From the NCBI RefSeq assembly GCF_018408575.1, contig NZ_AP023418.1, forward strand, positions 2,074,415 through 2,138,414: 64,000 nt of DNA. Reading direction: 5' to 3'. The DNA comes from Vescimonas coprocola. Lineage in GTDB: Bacteria > Bacillota > Clostridia > Oscillospirales > Oscillospiraceae. The notes beneath the pieces are model-generated. The model ran no database searches. It was given only the letters and a program-made list of their open reading frames with translations, and was not told the origin of the DNA. A program made the position numbers and the translations under genes. The number at the start of each line of letters is the position of its first letter. Position 1 is the stretch's first letter. Positions 62,514 through 64,000 of the stretch are shown here, piece by piece.

Positions 62514-63182
62514 TCAGTGCTCCTCCTCGGTGCGGGCCAGCGTCAGGCACACCACGTCGGCGGCCCCGGCCGCCCGCAGCACCCGGACGCACTCGGTGAG
62601 GGTGGAGCCGGTGGTGACGATATCGTCGATGAGCAGGAGACGCTTGTCCCGGACGTTCTCCGGCAGGGCCTCGTAGACTCCCAGCACGTTGGCCCGGCGA
62701 TGCTCAGCGTCGGTAAGCCCCGACTGGGCGGGGTTGTCCACCGCCTTGCGGAGGGTCTCCACCGGGGCCACGTGCCAATCCACGCACAGGCTGGCCGCCA
62801 GCAGACGGGACTGGTCAAAGCCCCGCTGCCGCAGGCGCTTGCGGCTCACCGGCACCCACGTCACGGTGTCAAACTCGCCGGGATACCACCGGGCGGCGCA
62901 GTCGGCCATCAATCGGCCGAAGCAGTCCAGTCCGCCGGTGCGGCCCTGAAACTTGAAGCGGAGGATAGCCTCCCGGACGGGGCCGGTATAGTACAGCGGC
63001 GAGGCGCACCGCCCGAAGGTCCCCTGACACAGGGCGTTCTCCCCGGTATAGGGCAGAGTCCTTTCGCAGCTGCCGCACAGCAGGCGGCCGCCGGTGACGG
63101 TCCCGCAGAAGGGACATTTCCGGGGAAAGAGAAAATTCCCCAGCTGCTTTTGCAGCCGGTTCAGATCATCCTGAAGCGCCAT
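62514..63182 (-). CDS. comF: ComF-family phosphoribosyltransferase-like protein
   Basis: A 222-residue protein. An N-terminal zinc motif (CPFCGTVTGGRLLCGSC) is followed by a double-domain and the PRPP-binding motif (LLLIDDIVTTGSTLTECVRV). ComF proteins assist DNA uptake in competent bacteria; here a competence set is not visible. ATG 63182 follows GGGAGG. The start lies within the end of the RecD2-like gene, so the two are coupled and both relate to DNA handling. Confidence 0.9.
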   Translation of the reverse strand: MALQDDLNRLQKQLGNFLFPRKCPFCGTVTGGRLLCGSCERTLPYTGENALCQGTFGRCASPLYYTGPVREAILRFKFQGRTGGLDCFGRLMADCAARWYPGEFDTVTWVPVSRKRLRQRGFDQSRLLAASLCVDWHVAPVETLRKAVDNPAQSGLTDAEHRRANVLGVYEALPENVRDKRLLLIDDIVTTGSTLTECVRVLRAAGAADVVCLTLARTEEEH

Positions 63183-64000
63183 CGCTGCCACCTCCCTGCA
63201 TGAGTCTGCGGCGCAGGCCGCTGTATCGCCGGGCCTGCCGGTCGTTTTCTGCCATTTTTCCGGGGATCACATCGTCCCCCACCATTACCAGCAGCTCTCT
63301 GGCCCGTGTGATGGCAGTATACAGCACCCCCCGCACCATGAGAGATGCGGCGGCAGGTGCGCTGACCAGCACCACGGCCCGGTACTCGCTGCCCTGCGCC
63401 TTATGTACCGTCATGGCATAGGCCATGTCCAGCTGGCCCAGCAGATCCGGGGTATAGACACTGGTGCGGTCATCGAAGCGGATGGTCACCAGCTCGCCGC
63501 CGGGGTCGATCTCCTGAATGACCCCCACGTCGCCGTTGAAGATGCCGGTACCCATCTCGCCGTCGTCCTTCTGCCAGAGAACGTCGTAGTTGTTGCGGGT
63601 CTGCATGACCCGATCCCCCTCCCGGAAGGTCAGCTCCCCCCACGTCTTCTGGTGCTTGTCCGGGGCAGGGGGGTTCAAAGCTGCCTGCAGCGCCCGGTTC
63701 AGGCTCACGGTGCCGGTAAGGCCCCGGCGGGTGGGAGACAGCACCTGAATCTGATCGGCGGGGATGCCCATGTTGTCCGGCAGGCGGGTGCGGCACAGGT
63801 CCACCACCGTCTGCACCAGACGGTCCGGGGCCCGGCGGCACAGGAAAAAGAAGTCGTTCTGGCCGCTGCCAAGCTCCGGGGGACGGCCGCTGTTGACGGC
63901 GTGGGCATTGCGGATGATGGCGGAACGCTCCGCCTGACGGAACACCTCCGTCAGGGACACGGCGGCCACTGCGTGGGAGCGCAGCAGATCCCCCAGCACG
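63166..64000 (-). CDS. recD2: RecD2-like SF1 helicase, C-terminal part (runs off the window)
   Basis: 278 residues of the C-terminus are seen; the gene starts outside the window. Helicase motifs near the end (QVLSPTRRGLTGTVSLNRAL; GDRVMQTRNNYDVLWQKDDG; TVHKAQGSEYRAVVLV, VLYTAITRARELLVMVG) fit RecD2/TraA-type 5'-3' helicases that act in DNA repair and transformation. The C-terminal 17 bases overlap comF. Walker A should lie in the unseen part. Confidence 0.9.
   Translation of the reverse strand, partial: VLGDLLRSHAVAAVSLTEVFRQAERSAIIRNAHAVNSGRPPELGSGQNDFFFLCRRAPDRLVQTVVDLCRTRLPDNMGIPADQIQVLSPTRRGLTGTVSLNRALQAALNPPAPDKHQKTWGELTFREGDRVMQTRNNYDVLWQKDDGEMGTGIFNGDVGVIQEIDPGGELVTIRFDDRTSVYTPDLLGQLDMAYAMTVHKAQGSEYRAVVLVSAPAAASLMVRGVLYTAITRARELLVMVGDDVIPGKMAENDRQARRYSGLRRRLMQGGGSDGASG

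Overview
The window looks like a GC-rich gut Firmicute, most plausibly an Oscillospiraceae relative (Oscillibacter/Dysosmobacter/Flavonifractor-like). The evidence is the Gram-positive gene order gdpP-rplI-dnaB and tilS-hpt-ftsH, RNase J, SipW-type (CalY/TasA-like) surface proteins, strong AGGAGG ribosome binding sites, and Tn1549/CTn-type conjugative genes. The taxon is inferred from gene content and style, not from a marker gene search.

Bases 1-23424 are the right-hand part of an integrative conjugative element (ICE). From left to right it carries: conjugation and cell-wall-penetration genes (NlpC/P60 hydrolase, DUF4315, DUF4366, topoisomerase III); an ArdA-type antirestriction protein preceded by a small partial paralogue; a BRO-type protein; the MobP-like relaxase and MobC with a candidate oriT; and a cargo module (AraC regulator, MptD-like S component, EcfT, fused EcfA, two YbtP/YbtQ-like ABC proteins, DtxR-type repressor) that looks like a siderophore or metal-chelate uptake system without biosynthesis genes. 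Next come an XRE regulator, a sigma-like protein, an Orf8-like HTH protein, a 400-base structured non-coding stretch, excisionase and tyrosine integrase. The ICE ends in a tRNA-Arg(CCT) gene that it restores. Behind that tRNA lie three more partial tRNA-Arg copies sharing the same core, which looks like a record of earlier integrations.

From 23.8 to 35.4 kb is core chromosome: ftsH, lepB, hpt, tilS and dnaB form one leftward operon, with rplI and gdpP upstream of it and a rightward rnj. A structured repeat of about 410 bases separates rplI from dnaB; a related copy lies at 57.0 kb.

From 35.4 to 64 kb are small regulators, two large SipW-type surface proteins (36.7-38.6 and 57.5-58.9 kb) that share N-terminus, leader and promoter but not C-terminus, an M32 carboxypeptidase with an HxlR regulator, a LysE exporter, AtoE, an SDR enzyme, a LexA-like repressor with clear operators, tRNA-Val, tRNA-Tyr and tRNA-Thr, a 2-hydroxyacid dehydrogenase/FAD-protein pair, HtrA, a Sel1-repeat membrane protein, a P-type ATPase, a DUF2461 protein, an aminotransferase, MreB, ComF and the end of a RecD2-like helicase. 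A relic integrase C-terminus beside tRNA-Val marks a second, decayed integration site.
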